DNA from: Tissierellia bacterium
Lineage (GTDB): Bacteria > Bacillota > Clostridia > Tissierellales > Peptoniphilaceae
Assembly: GCA_012728755.1 (NCBI GenBank)
Contig: JAAYEL010000018.1
Location: forward strand, 1 to 41,863
Reading direction: 5' to 3'
Length of the DNA stretch: 41,863 nucleotides
Position numbers and translations under genes: made by a program. Shown in pieces: positions 17,376 through 26,323 of the stretch (the stretch's first letter is position 1; each line of letters begins with the position of its first letter). The notes under the pieces were generated by a model. It saw nothing but the letters and a program-made list of their open reading frames with translations, searched no databases and was not told the origin of the DNA.

Positions 17376-20300
17376 ATGGTATTAAAAATAATAAAGAGAT
17401 TCTTCCAAACAATTTTATTGGTAGTCATGGTTGCATTTTTACTAGTATTGGTTGTTGGATGTATGTTAGGAGCTTCTTTCGTAAAGATAGCAAAAAGCGC
17501 TCCTGATGTTCAGCCTCAGTCCATCTTAATGGAATTGGCTGAAAACTCAAAGATTCTAGATAAAGATGGAAACTTAATTGAAGAAATCGCATCAGAAGAG
17601 TATAGAGAAATAGTTACTTATGAGCAAATGCCTAAACATCTTATTGATGCCTTTGTAAGTGTTGAAGATGAGAGATTCTGGACACATAATGGTGTAGATA
17701 TTCAAGGTGTCATAGTATCTGCTATAGATAACTTTAGAGCTGGAGATATTGTAAGAGGTGGATCTACTATCACCCAACAGCTTGTAAGAAATATATACTT
17801 AAGTCCTGATGTTCAATGGGAAAGAAAAATTGTAGAGATGTATTTAGCTCTACAAGTAACAGATAAGATTGAAAGAAAAGAAGATATTCTAGAAGCATAT
17901 CTTAATAGAGTATACCTTGGACAACATGCTTATGGTGTTCAAGCAGCTTCAAAGATTTACTTTTCAAAAGATGTAAGTGAACTTACTATAGCTCAAGCAG
18001 CTACATTAGCTGGTATAGTTAAGTCACCATCTAACCTATCACTATTTGGTGCTTATTATCCACAAAGCGTACCAAGTAATGGAAAGATTCTTGGAGATTT
18101 CTACGTAGCAGATCAAAGTTTAATAGCGGTGTTAAATGAAGATGCTTTCGAGAGAAAAGACTATGTACTAGAAAAGATGAAAGAGTTAGGCTACATCACT
18201 GAAGCTCAATATAACTCAGCTATTAACGAGGATGTGGCTGCTAGTGTTAAACCTGGTAGTAAGAAACAAATTGATTATTCAAGCCATATCTCAAACTTAA
18301 TTAGAAGAGAAGCCTTGGACATCCTGATGGAAAAGAAAGAAATGTCTAAAGAAGATGCTTCAACTATGTTATATACTGGCGGCCTTACTATTAAGACAAC
18401 TATTGATTGGGATATTCAAAAGAAATTAGAAAAAACATACGAGGATTTCACAAAAATATTTAGTCAATATAATGAAGGTGGTCCACTTATAGCCGATTAT
18501 AAGATTGATGATGGTAGAAATATCCTTGACCCTAATGGAAGAGTAGTATTCTTCTATAGAGATTCATTCCTAACAGAAGAAAATAAACTAAAGATTAGAA
18601 GTCATTTATATAGTTTTAATGATGCTGGCGATTTGGTATTTGAGACTGAAAGACTTACATCAGATGAAAATGGAATTTATGTTAAGTCATTTTATGATTT
18701 GAATGAAGACAATAATATCGTAACTTATAGAGCTAGTTCTCTATTGGTACCAACAGAGTATTTTGAAGCTCTAGGTAACTACACTACTCGTATAGAAAAG
18801 AGATTCTTAGATGAGCATCCTGATTTCTATACAGTTGATGAAGATGGCGTTTTATATATAAGCAAAGACTACTTTAATATTGAAGAAAAAGGTACTGTTC
18901 AACCTCAATCAGCTACTGTAATCATAGACCAACATACAGGTTATATTAAAGCATTAGTTGGCGCTAGAGGAAACAGCCCTGATGATACTATTGATAGAGC
19001 AAGCTTATTTACTAGACCACCTGCTTCTGCTATAAAGCCACTTGCAGTATATGCACCTGCACTTGAAAATGGTTTTACTTTAGCAACAGCACTTGATGAT
19101 TTACCAAATAAAGACCATGAAGGAAATATATGGCCAAAGAACTACTATGCTGGATTTAAAGGTATCGTTTCTCTAAGATACGCCCTTGTAGACTCTATAA
19201 ATACAACAGCCGTTACTACACTAAATAAGATTGGTGTAGACACAAGTATGGAATATCTAAAAGGATTTGGTTTAATTAATCAAAAAGATCCATCAAAAGA
19301 TAATTTCATCTCACGTGAAGAAAACTCTGCATATAACGATGAAAATTTAGCTTTAGGTATCGGTGCACTTAGTAGAGGATTTACTGTTAAAGATATGGCT
19401 TCAGCTTATACTGCTTTAGCAAATGAAGGAGTAAGAAAAGAAACTAGTATTATTCTTTCTATAGAAAGTAATAGATCTGGAACTATATATGATGGTAAGG
19501 CAGAAGAAACGAGAGTTTTATCAAAAGAAACTGCATGGTTGATAACTAATGCTCTTCAAGATACTATCAAAGAAGATTATTATGGTAGAGGACAAAATGA
19601 TTTCGGTATTGATGTTGCTGCTAAGACAGGTACATCAGATGAAAGAAGAGACTATTGGATAGCTGGATATAACCCATATCTTACTGCTGCTACATGGGTT
19701 GGATTTGATAATAACTCTATCTCATTAACAGGTAACTCAAATATGATGAGAGAATTCTTTGCAGCATATATGAATCCTATCATAGAAGACTATGAACCAA
19801 AAACTTTCGAGATGCCTGATACTATAGTTAGAGAGCAAGTAGATAAACTTTCTGGAGATTTACCAAGTAAATTAACTAGAAAAGACCCTCGTGGCAATAT
19901 GGTAGTTAGTGAGTACTTTGCAGAAGGCACTGTACCTACAAAAGTATCAGAAATCCACGTAGAGTTAGAAATAGATACAAGAAATAATCTGTTGGCATCG
20001 AACAAAACACCTAAATTCTTAAGAGAAAAGAAGGTATTTGTACAAAGAGACCCTGCATATAATCCCGAAGAATTTGATGATATAGTCCCAGACGACTGGA
20101 AATATGAAGCGCCAACAAAATATTCTAACTTGGCATTTAATCCAAAACCAGTTACAGAAAAAAATTCTGATGGTTCAACAACAGTTATCACTACATCATT
20201 TGAGGGTGTGATTACTAAGGTAACTACTCTACCAGATGGTACTGTAGTAACTGTCGTAGAGTATCCTGATGGAAAGGTAGAAAGAACTACTAAACCTGCG

Positions 20301-20423
20301 CCTAAGCCAGAACCAACACCCGCGCCTAAGCCAGATCCACAGCCAACGCCAGAACCAACACCTGAACCTGAACCAGTTCCAGACCCAGGTACAGATGATG
20401 GAGAAAGCGACAATAACGATTAA
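17376..20423 (+). CDS. Class A penicillin-binding protein (glycosyltransferase GT51 + transpeptidase)
   Basis: A bifunctional wall polymerase of 1015 aa. An N-terminal helix (about residues 12-34) is followed by GT51 with catalytic Glu97 in VEDERFWTHNGVD, RGGSTITQQLVRN and EAYLNRVYLGQHAYGVQAAS. A long interdomain region (about 270-520) leads to the transpeptidase domain, with S551-A-I-K554 and K750-TGTSDERRDYWIAG. The tail after about residue 950 is a Pro/Glu/Lys-rich run (PKPEPTPAPKPDPQPTPEP in part) ending acidic, probably threading the wall. RBS AGGAGGAAAAT. It is followed by a terminator and a two-component system. Confidence 0.95.
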   Translation: MVLKIIKRFFQTILLVVMVAFLLVLVVGCMLGASFVKIAKSAPDVQPQSILMELAENSKILDKDGNLIEEIASEEYREIVTYEQMPKHLIDAFVSVEDERFWTHNGVDIQGVIVSAIDNFRAGDIVRGGSTITQQLVRNIYLSPDVQWERKIVEMYLALQVTDKIERKEDILEAYLNRVYLGQHAYGVQAASKIYFSKDVSELTIAQAATLAGIVKSPSNLSLFGAYYPQSVPSNGKILGDFYVADQSLIAVLNEDAFERKDYVLEKMKELGYITEAQYNSAINEDVAASVKPGSKKQIDYSSHISNLIRREALDILMEKKEMSKEDASTMLYTGGLTIKTTIDWDIQKKLEKTYEDFTKIFSQYNEGGPLIADYKIDDGRNILDPNGRVVFFYRDSFLTEENKLKIRSHLYSFNDAGDLVFETERLTSDENGIYVKSFYDLNEDNNIVTYRASSLLVPTEYFEALGNYTTRIEKRFLDEHPDFYTVDEDGVLYISKDYFNIEEKGTVQPQSATVIIDQHTGYIKALVGARGNSPDDTIDRASLFTRPPASAIKPLAVYAPALENGFTLATALDDLPNKDHEGNIWPKNYYAGFKGIVSLRYALVDSINTTAVTTLNKIGVDTSMEYLKGFGLINQKDPSKDNFISREENSAYNDENLALGIGALSRGFTVKDMASAYTALANEGVRKETSIILSIESNRSGTIYDGKAEETRVLSKETAWLITNALQDTIKEDYYGRGQNDFGIDVAAKTGTSDERRDYWIAGYNPYLTAATWVGFDNNSISLTGNSNMMREFFAAYMNPIIEDYEPKTFEMPDTIVREQVDKLSGDLPSKLTRKDPRGNMVVSEYFAEGTVPTKVSEIHVELEIDTRNNLLASNKTPKFLREKKVFVQRDPAYNPEEFDDIVPDDWKYEAPTKYSNLAFNPKPVTEKNSDGSTTVITTSFEGVITKVTTLPDGTVVTVVEYPDGKVERTTKPAPKPEPTPAPKPDPQPTPEPTPEPEPVPDPGTDDGESDNND

Positions 20424-20446
20424 TAATATGACAATGAAATAGTATT

Positions 20447-20480
20447 AAACAATGAAGCTATTTTAGCTTCATTGTTTTTT
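20447..20480 (+). terminator. Terminator after the class A PBP gene
   Basis: AAACAATGAAGCT and AGCTTCATTGTTT form a 13-bp stem with a 4-nt loop and a U run. It ends directly before the AAAGGAG of the response regulator gene, so the downstream pair depends on partial readthrough or an unrecognised promoter. Confidence 0.85.
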
Positions 20481-20493
20481 AAAGGAGATATAT

Positions 20494-21195
20494 ATGAGCA
20501 AATACAAAATATTAATAGTTGAAGATGAGCATGGAATTGCTATTATGGAAAAGAACTATCTGGTTAAAAATGGTTTTGATGTCGATATAGCTGTTGATGG
20601 TAATGAAGCTTTAGAAGCTCTTGAAAAAAACAACTATCACCTAGTCGTTCTTGATTTAATGATTCCAAAGATTAGTGGCGAAGAAGTATTAAAACAAATT
20701 AGACAAGAATCAAATCTTCCAGTGATTGTAGTAACTGCCAAGGTTAATGAATCTGATGTGATACAAAACTTTAGATTTGGAGCTGATGATTATATCAAAA
20801 AACCTTTTTCTGGAATGGAATTAGTAGAAAGAGTAAAAGCTGTATTAAGAAGGTCTGATGATACTTCAAATACTAAGATAATTAAATCAAAAGATGAGAT
20901 TGTTGAATATGATGTTGAAAACAACCGTCTACTAAAAAATGGAGAGGAAGTTTCTCTTACTAAAAATGAATTGCTTATCATCAATACCCTTTTGCTAAAT
21001 CCAAATAAAACCTTTACTAGAAATGAGATAATTGAGTTATCATTTGGATACGATTATGATGCCTTTGATAGAGCCATTGATACACATATTAAAAATATAA
21101 GACAAAAAATCGAGGAAGATCCAAAAAATCCAAAGTATATTAAAACCGTTTATGGTCTAGGATATAAAGCTGGAGAAGTTTATGAAGTTAAGTAA
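20494..21195 (+). CDS. OmpR/PhoB-family response regulator
   Basis: Receiver domain with acidic pair E10-D11-E12, phosphoacceptor D54 (VVLDLMIPKISG), T/K switch residues (VVTAK, DDYIKKPFSG), then a winged-helix DNA-binding domain (LTKNELLIINTLL, FTRNEIIELSFG, DTHIKNIRQKIEEDPKNPKYIKTVYGLGYK). 233 aa. The RBS AAAGGAG lies just behind the PBP terminator. It overlaps the histidine kinase gene by 14 nt, so they form a pair. The regulon is unknown; location beside a wall polymerase hints at envelope control, but that is inference. Confidence 0.95.
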   Translation: MSKYKILIVEDEHGIAIMEKNYLVKNGFDVDIAVDGNEALEALEKNNYHLVVLDLMIPKISGEEVLKQIRQESNLPVIVVTAKVNESDVIQNFRFGADDYIKKPFSGMELVERVKAVLRRSDDTSNTKIIKSKDEIVEYDVENNRLLKNGEEVSLTKNELLIINTLLLNPNKTFTRNEIIELSFGYDYDAFDRAIDTHIKNIRQKIEEDPKNPKYIKTVYGLGYKAGEVYEVK

Positions 21196-22516
21196 CAAAA
21201 TACTTTATTATTTTACCATAAGTATTTTTATAGTGATTATACTATCCGTACTGATCACTAGCATTGCATTTCGTGCGACCATTGACTCATACTTAGAAGC
21301 ACAAGTTGATGAACAATTTAGAAAGCTAGCAAATGATATTAGTACTATCTATTCTATAGGACCAGCTCTAGATAGTAGATCGCTTGCTGTGTATTCAGAA
21401 AACCAGAACATCAATATAAAGGTTTATGATAATACAGATTCTCTAATTGCTGAATTTTATGGACTTAGAGATAAAGGTATAGAACAAAAAAGATTGGTAT
21501 CTAAGGAATTTGCATTGGTAAATGCCGCAGGTGTCAAAATCGGTAATATACAAATATCCTATTTTGAGAATCTTTACTTATACAATCAAAGTATAAATAA
21601 TTTCTATGTAAGCATGGCTAGAAGCTATGCGATTATTATCATAATCTCACTTATCATGGGATTCTTAATAGTAATGTATTTCTCAAAGAGAATCGTAAGC
21701 CCTATTAGTGAGATGAATGAGTTTACGAAAAAACTCAAATCAGGAGACTATAATCTTTCTATTAAGAAATATGACACTTATGAGTTAGATGAGTTATCCA
21801 GAAACTTGAATTACTTATCGAATACTCTAAGTTTACAAGAGAACTATAGAGTTAGCTATGCACAAGATATAGCTCATGAGTTAAGAACTCCCCTTACTAA
21901 CCTGCTATTGCATTTAGAAGGTATCAGAGATGAGATAATTGAAGCTGATCCTCAGGTAATAAACCTTTTGATAAATGAGGTAAATAGATTAAATTCGATG
22001 GTAAATAACCTACAAATTTCTTTTAATGATGGTGATAAGAAGTTAGAGTTAGATATGACATCAGTCGATGTATCGGATTTAATCAATCAAACCATAGCAT
22101 CCTTTAAGCTAAAATTAGAAGATAAGAATATTAATCTGACCTTGAATTTTCCTGAAGATTTCAATATCGTTCTTGATAAAGACAAATTCATACAAGTCAT
22201 CAATAACTTGATATCAAATGCTATTAAGGCAGTTGATGAAAATGGTGAGATAACAATTACAGGAACAAAATTCAAAAATAGATCTGTTATCAACATAAAA
22301 GATAATGGAGTGGGAATTCCCAAAGAAAATATCAAGCAAATTTTTGATAGATTTTATAGAGTCAATAATGATAGAAATAGGAAAACTGGCGGCCATGGTC
22401 TTGGATTAACCATCACAAAAACCTTTGTTGAACTAATGGGTGGAAACATTAAAGTTAATTCAGTATTAGGTAAAGGTTCCGAATTTATATTAACTTTTTC
22501 TGATCAAAAAAAATAG
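21182..22516 (+). CDS. Sensor histidine kinase
   Basis: A 444-residue HPK: helix 1 (about residues 8-30), a short extracytoplasmic sensor domain (about 31-145), helix 2 (YAIIIIISLIMGFLIVMYF), HAMP (SKRIVSPISEMNEFTKKL), HisKA with H232 in AQDIAHELRTPLTN, and HATPase_c with N box (NNLISNAIKAV), G1 DNGVGIP, F box (FDRFYRV) and G2 GGHGLGLTI. It should phosphorylate the adjacent response regulator. The sensor domain is of no type I recognise. The gene ends just before a bidirectional terminator. Confidence 0.95.
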   Translation: MKLSNKILYYFTISIFIVIILSVLITSIAFRATIDSYLEAQVDEQFRKLANDISTIYSIGPALDSRSLAVYSENQNINIKVYDNTDSLIAEFYGLRDKGIEQKRLVSKEFALVNAAGVKIGNIQISYFENLYLYNQSINNFYVSMARSYAIIIIISLIMGFLIVMYFSKRIVSPISEMNEFTKKLKSGDYNLSIKKYDTYELDELSRNLNYLSNTLSLQENYRVSYAQDIAHELRTPLTNLLLHLEGIRDEIIEADPQVINLLINEVNRLNSMVNNLQISFNDGDKKLELDMTSVDVSDLINQTIASFKLKLEDKNINLTLNFPEDFNIVLDKDKFIQVINNLISNAIKAVDENGEITITGTKFKNRSVINIKDNGVGIPKENIKQIFDRFYRVNNDRNRKTGGHGLGLTITKTFVELMGGNIKVNSVLGKGSEFILTFSDQKK

Positions 22517-22522
22517 ATAAAA

Positions 22523-22589
22523 ATAAAAGGCTGTATGTAGCCTCATGGTTATCGAAGATAACCTGTGACACGCTCATATAGCCTTTTTT
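22523..22589. terminator. Long structured bidirectional terminator between kinase and MATE genes
   Basis: The outer stem AAAGGCTGTATG (22526-22537) / CATATAGCCTTT (22575-22586) is 12 bp with one G-U. Further short pairings (AGC/GCT, TCA/TGA) lead to a perfect apical hairpin GGTTATC-GAA-GATAACC (22547-22563). T runs lie outside both arms, so it can end transcription in both directions. It is larger than a usual terminator. The MATE stop codon overlaps its right edge. Confidence 0.75.
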
Positions 22590-23928
22590 AGCCCATATTA
22601 TGGTATTTTCTATATATTATATAGTTTGATATAGTTCCTTTGAATATGCTTGATATAGTGACCGCCATCCAGACGCCATAAAAGTCAAAGTATTGCATTA
22701 ATAGCAAAGCTAATGGAATTCTTAGTAAGTTGAATATGATAGATATAGTTGATGGAATCTTCGTAAGGCCTAGTCCATGAAATACCCCTGACCCACCGAT
22801 TTCTATACTCATGAAAAATTGGCTAAGTCCAAGTATCAATAAAAACCCTGCTCCCATCTGTATAGCTACTGGATCATCTGGTAAAAATAATTTGAATAAA
22901 TCATTTCTAAAAAATATTAGTATGAATGTTGCCAATAATCCAATGCCACCTACTACTAATAAAGATTTCTTAATAGCTTCTTTTAATCTGTGAAATTTCC
23001 TTGCTCCATAGTTTTGTCCAACAAATGCGATTATCCCGCCTTGAAAGCCTTCCGTAGTAACATATGAGATTGACTCAATATTTGTCCCAATAGTATAAAC
23101 CGCTAAAGGAATTGAGCCATATAATGCTACGAATTTATTAAGTACTAATGATATTGAAGCATGAAGAGCACTTTGCATCCCAGCTGGGAAACCCATCTTA
23201 AATATATCAACTATACTTTCTAACTTTGCCACACCATATTTGATTCCGTCATAGACTTCATTTTTACTTTTAAATGCATCTATTAAAAACAATATTGTTA
23301 CTACAAATTGAGCAAAAACTGTTGCTAAAGCAGCACCAAGTATGCCCATAGCAGGTATTGGACCAAATCCAAATATCAAAATAGGGTCTAATGCTATATT
23401 TATGATTAGACCAATCGTATTCATCTTAAATGGTCTTACACTATCTCCTATACTGTTATATATTGAAGATAATAAAGGATTTAGAAACTGAAATAAATAA
23501 CCAATAGCCACTGCTCTAAGGTAAATAACTCCCATATCGTGAACCTTTGGTTCTAATTCGTAAAATCCAATTAGCTGAGGTGAAAAAATTTGAATTAAGG
23601 TAAAATACAAAGCTGCAAATCCAATCACAAGATACAATCCACTTTTTATAGTATCTTGCATATTTTTCTCTTCCTTAGCTCCAAAATACTGTGCCGCAAA
23701 AACATTCGTACCTACTCTTGCTATTGATGCTAATGCAGATGCTAACCAGTTATAAATACCACCAGCTCCTGCTGCTGCGACTTCATTTGTACCAAGTTGA
23801 CCCAACCATGCCATGTCTACAAAATTGTAGGTCATCTGCACAAATGCCGTTGCCATCAATGGCGCAGCTAGTATTATTAAATTTTTAAGTATAGGACCTT
23901 CTAATAAATTAACTTTACGCCTGTTCAT
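22588..23928 (-). CDS. MATE family efflux transporter
   Basis: A 446-residue membrane protein with twelve predicted helices in two related halves: LIILAAPLMATAFVQMTYNFVDMAWLG in part and, in the second half, FKMGFPAGMQSALHASISLVLNKF in part, followed by GFQGGIIAFVGQNYGARKF. This is the MatE fold (Na+/H+ antiport of cationic compounds or drugs). The substrate cannot be told. It starts within the last codons of dus (14-nt overlap) and is the last gene of a long minus-strand run, just before the structured terminator. Confidence 0.93.
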   Translation of the reverse strand: MNRRKVNLLEGPILKNLIILAAPLMATAFVQMTYNFVDMAWLGQLGTNEVAAAGAGGIYNWLASALASIARVGTNVFAAQYFGAKEEKNMQDTIKSGLYLVIGFAALYFTLIQIFSPQLIGFYELEPKVHDMGVIYLRAVAIGYLFQFLNPLLSSIYNSIGDSVRPFKMNTIGLIINIALDPILIFGFGPIPAMGILGAALATVFAQFVVTILFLIDAFKSKNEVYDGIKYGVAKLESIVDIFKMGFPAGMQSALHASISLVLNKFVALYGSIPLAVYTIGTNIESISYVTTEGFQGGIIAFVGQNYGARKFHRLKEAIKKSLLVVGGIGLLATFILIFFRNDLFKLFLPDDPVAIQMGAGFLLILGLSQFFMSIEIGGSGVFHGLGLTKIPSTISIIFNLLRIPLALLLMQYFDFYGVWMAVTISSIFKGTISNYIIYRKYHNMG

Positions 23929-24886
23929 TGCGTTTATATTCCTCTCGAAATCTATTTAGTAATTCGAAAACTTCTTGCTTGTCTTTGGTAGTATTAATTT
24001 GATTTTTTAGAGTATTAGACCCCTTGAATCCCTTAAGATACCAAGCTATGTGCTTTCTCATTTCGTTGATAGCTATTCTATCACCTTTATACTCTAAAAG
24101 TAAATAATAATGTTTGAAAATTGTATCTATAATCTCATCTATATGGATTTGGTCATAGCTACCTGTTTCTAGATATTGTTTAATCTGCTTAAATAAAAAA
24201 GGATTACCCATTGCCCCTCTACCAATAGCGATAGATTTGACTCCTGTTTTTTCAACCATCGAAATAGCGTCTTCTGGTGTAAAAATATCACCGTTTCCAA
24301 CCACTGGGATTTTCAAAGATTCATTTAGAAGCTTTATAGCATCCCAATCTGCTTTTCCAGAATACATTTGTTTTCTTGTCCTAGCATGAAGAGTAACTTT
24401 TGAAGCTCCATAATCCTCGCATATCTTACCAATTTCTAGATAATTCACAGAATTTTCGTCAAAACCAAGTCTAAATTTAGCACTCACAGGTAAATCAGTT
24501 GCTTCTGCAATTGTATATATGATTCTTTTAACTAGCTCTGGATTTTTCATTAATGCTGAACCTTCTCCATTTTTTACTATCTTTGGAGCAGGGCAACCCA
24601 TATTGATGTCTATTGAATCAAATAATCCTTTATTGTTTACCACTTTATTTATGACATCCGCCATTATATCAGGTTCTGAACCAAATATTTGTACGCCAAG
24701 GTTCATTTCACCTGGATATTTCTCCAACAATTCCTTGGAGTTCTTATCCAAATACAAACGCCCTTTAGCTGATACCATTTCTGTGTATGCATAATCCATA
24801 TCATAATCATGACATATACTTCTAAATGCACGATCTGTTACCCCTGCTAAAGGACTTAGTATAATTTCTAATTTATCTTCTTTCAT
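23915..24886 (-). CDS. dus: tRNA-dihydrouridine synthase (DusB-like)
   Basis: An FMN-dependent enzyme reducing uridine to dihydrouridine in tRNA. TIM-barrel motifs: LSPLAGVTDRAFRSICHDYG-like start, NMGCPAPKIVKNGEGSAL with the catalytic Cys, SAKFRLGF, LHARTRKQMYSG, VVGNGDIFTPEDA and IGRGAMGNPFLF. 323 aa. The 5' end overlaps coaX by 14 nt. Firmicutes DusB often sits close to coaX or the ftsH locus, as here. Confidence 0.94.
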   Translation of the reverse strand: MKEDKLEIILSPLAGVTDRAFRSICHDYDMDYAYTEMVSAKGRLYLDKNSKELLEKYPGEMNLGVQIFGSEPDIMADVINKVVNNKGLFDSIDINMGCPAPKIVKNGEGSALMKNPELVKRIIYTIAEATDLPVSAKFRLGFDENSVNYLEIGKICEDYGASKVTLHARTRKQMYSGKADWDAIKLLNESLKIPVVGNGDIFTPEDAISMVEKTGVKSIAIGRGAMGNPFLFKQIKQYLETGSYDQIHIDEIIDTIFKHYYLLLEYKGDRIAINEMRKHIAWYLKGFKGSNTLKNQINTTKDKQEVFELLNRFREEYKRNEQA

Positions 24887-25667
24887 TACGATCTTTTATT
24901 GTCATATCGTAAATAGTCTTCATACCATATAGAGTGATATCATAATCATACTCAGTGATATATTTAGACTTACTAGCTATTAGTTTGGCGTACCCACCAG
25001 TAGCTACTATTTTTACTTCTTCTTTTGGTAACTTGATTTCTTCAAGCATATTTTCTATTACATTGTCAACAAGCCCGATAAAACCAAATACGATACCTGA
25101 TTGCATAGCCTCAACGGTATTTTTACCAATAACATGCTTTGGTTCTTCTAATTCAATCTTTGGTAATTTAGAAGTTTTTGAGAATAAAGCTTCCGCAGCT
25201 ATGCCAATACCTGGCGCGATTGCTCCACCAAGATATTCTCCTTTTGAATTAATGACATCAAATGATATAGCCGTTCCAATATCTACTAGTATCGCTGGTC
25301 CGCCATATTTCTTAATAGCTGCTACTGAGTTTACGATTCTATCCGCACCAACTTCTTTTGGATTATCAGATTTAATCTTCATACCAGTTTTAGTACCTTC
25401 ACCTACAACCATTGGTTCGATATCAAAATACTTAATACACATATTCTTTAGAGTATGCTGCATACTTGGAACTACTGATGCTATAACTACATCATCAATA
25501 TCCTCAATAGTAATCCCATAATGTCTTAATATTGAATCTACCTGTAAACCATACTCGTCAGAAGTTCTAGAAACTCTAGTTCCTAATCTCCAACTATACT
25601 TCATGTCATCGCCATCGTAAATCCCCATTACGATGTTTGTGTTTCCTACGTCAATTAATAATAACAT
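24873..25667 (-). CDS. coaX: Type III pantothenate kinase
   Basis: It phosphorylates pantothenate, the first step of CoA synthesis. ASKHA-fold motifs: phosphate loop LLLIDVGNTNIVMGIYDG at the N-terminus, GADRIVNSVAA, DIGTAISFDV, GGAIAPGIGIAAEAL, and ATGGYAKLIASK. 264 aa, standard. Its ATG overlaps the stop of the upstream membrane protein (TAATG) with GAGGGAG as RBS. Adjacency to an ECF S component suggests a pantothenate uptake and activation pair. Confidence 0.95.
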   Translation of the reverse strand: MLLLIDVGNTNIVMGIYDGDDMKYSWRLGTRVSRTSDEYGLQVDSILRHYGITIEDIDDVVIASVVPSMQHTLKNMCIKYFDIEPMVVGEGTKTGMKIKSDNPKEVGADRIVNSVAAIKKYGGPAILVDIGTAISFDVINSKGEYLGGAIAPGIGIAAEALFSKTSKLPKIELEEPKHVIGKNTVEAMQSGIVFGFIGLVDNVIENMLEEIKLPKEEVKIVATGGYAKLIASKSKYITEYDYDITLYGMKTIYDMTIKDRNERR

Positions 25668-26269
25668 TATCTCCCTCTTTTAAAAGCCTTTAGTAAAGCA
25701 AAACATATTGGAGTGGCAATTAAGATACTTACTAGCATCTCAGCTAAACCACTTGTTAACGCGATACCTCCTATAAGCTTCAAAGCGGATGTGTTTGCAG
25801 CATTGTTAACTTGGTTAACCGTTTCCATATATGATTGTCCATAAAGTAAAAATACAAGGCCTAATACTCCTATAGTATTTAATAATGAACCTATACCTGC
25901 CGCTATTCCAATTGAGACTTTTCCTATTGTTTTTCTGTTTTTAATCGCTTGATATAGTAAGCCTGTAAGTAAACCAATCATTATTCTTGGTAATACAGAT
26001 ACTATAGGATTCATAAAGATAAATGAAAATGCTGTCGGTACAGCAAATGCTTTTATAAGTGACGTAACGCCAAACATAAATCCTAATATAGCTCCTGCCA
26101 CTGGTCCTTCAACAATCGCAAGTATGATTACTGGGATGTGTAGTATAGTAGCATCAATCGGTCCTACCGGGATATATCCCAATCCTGGTGTCACAGATAA
26201 TACAATTATTATCGCTGTCATGATACCTATTAAGGTAATTGTTCTGGTTCCTAAAATTTTTTCTTTCAA
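25667..26269 (-). CDS. ECF transporter S component, probably for pantothenate (TTG start)
   Basis: About 200 aa with six hydrophobic helices. It fits the ECF-type substrate-binding (S) component: RTITLIGIMTAIIIVLSV, then GPIDATILHIPVIILAIVEGP, GFMFGVTSLIKAF, NPIVSVLPRIMIG and LKLIGGIALTSG. S components dock on a shared EcfA/EcfA'/EcfT module, absent here. I start it at TTG (26267-26269), because CAGGAGGAAGAA lies directly before it; an in-frame ATG 24 nt earlier has no RBS. The pantothenate guess comes from overlap with coaX (PanT-like context); a flavin or folate substrate cannot be excluded. Confidence 0.82.
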   Translation of the reverse strand: MKEKILGTRTITLIGIMTAIIIVLSVTPGLGYIPVGPIDATILHIPVIILAIVEGPVAGAILGFMFGVTSLIKAFAVPTAFSFIFMNPIVSVLPRIMIGLLTGLLYQAIKNRKTIGKVSIGIAAGIGSLLNTIGVLGLVFLLYGQSYMETVNQVNNAANTSALKLIGGIALTSGLAEMLVSILIATPICFALLKAFKRGR

Positions 26270-26323
26270 TTTCTTCCTCCTGATCCAGTTCATAAAGATA
26301 CCGGTCTTTTTTATATTTATAGC

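Noticed and set aside
19790..20413. A 207-codon minus-strand frame rich in Gly/Ser
   Set aside because: It is the antisense of the Pro-rich end of the class A PBP gene; no RBS, and the real gene has clear domains.
24955..25521. A 188-codon plus-strand frame inside coaX
   Set aside because: Antisense shadow of a well-supported conserved gene, with no start signals.
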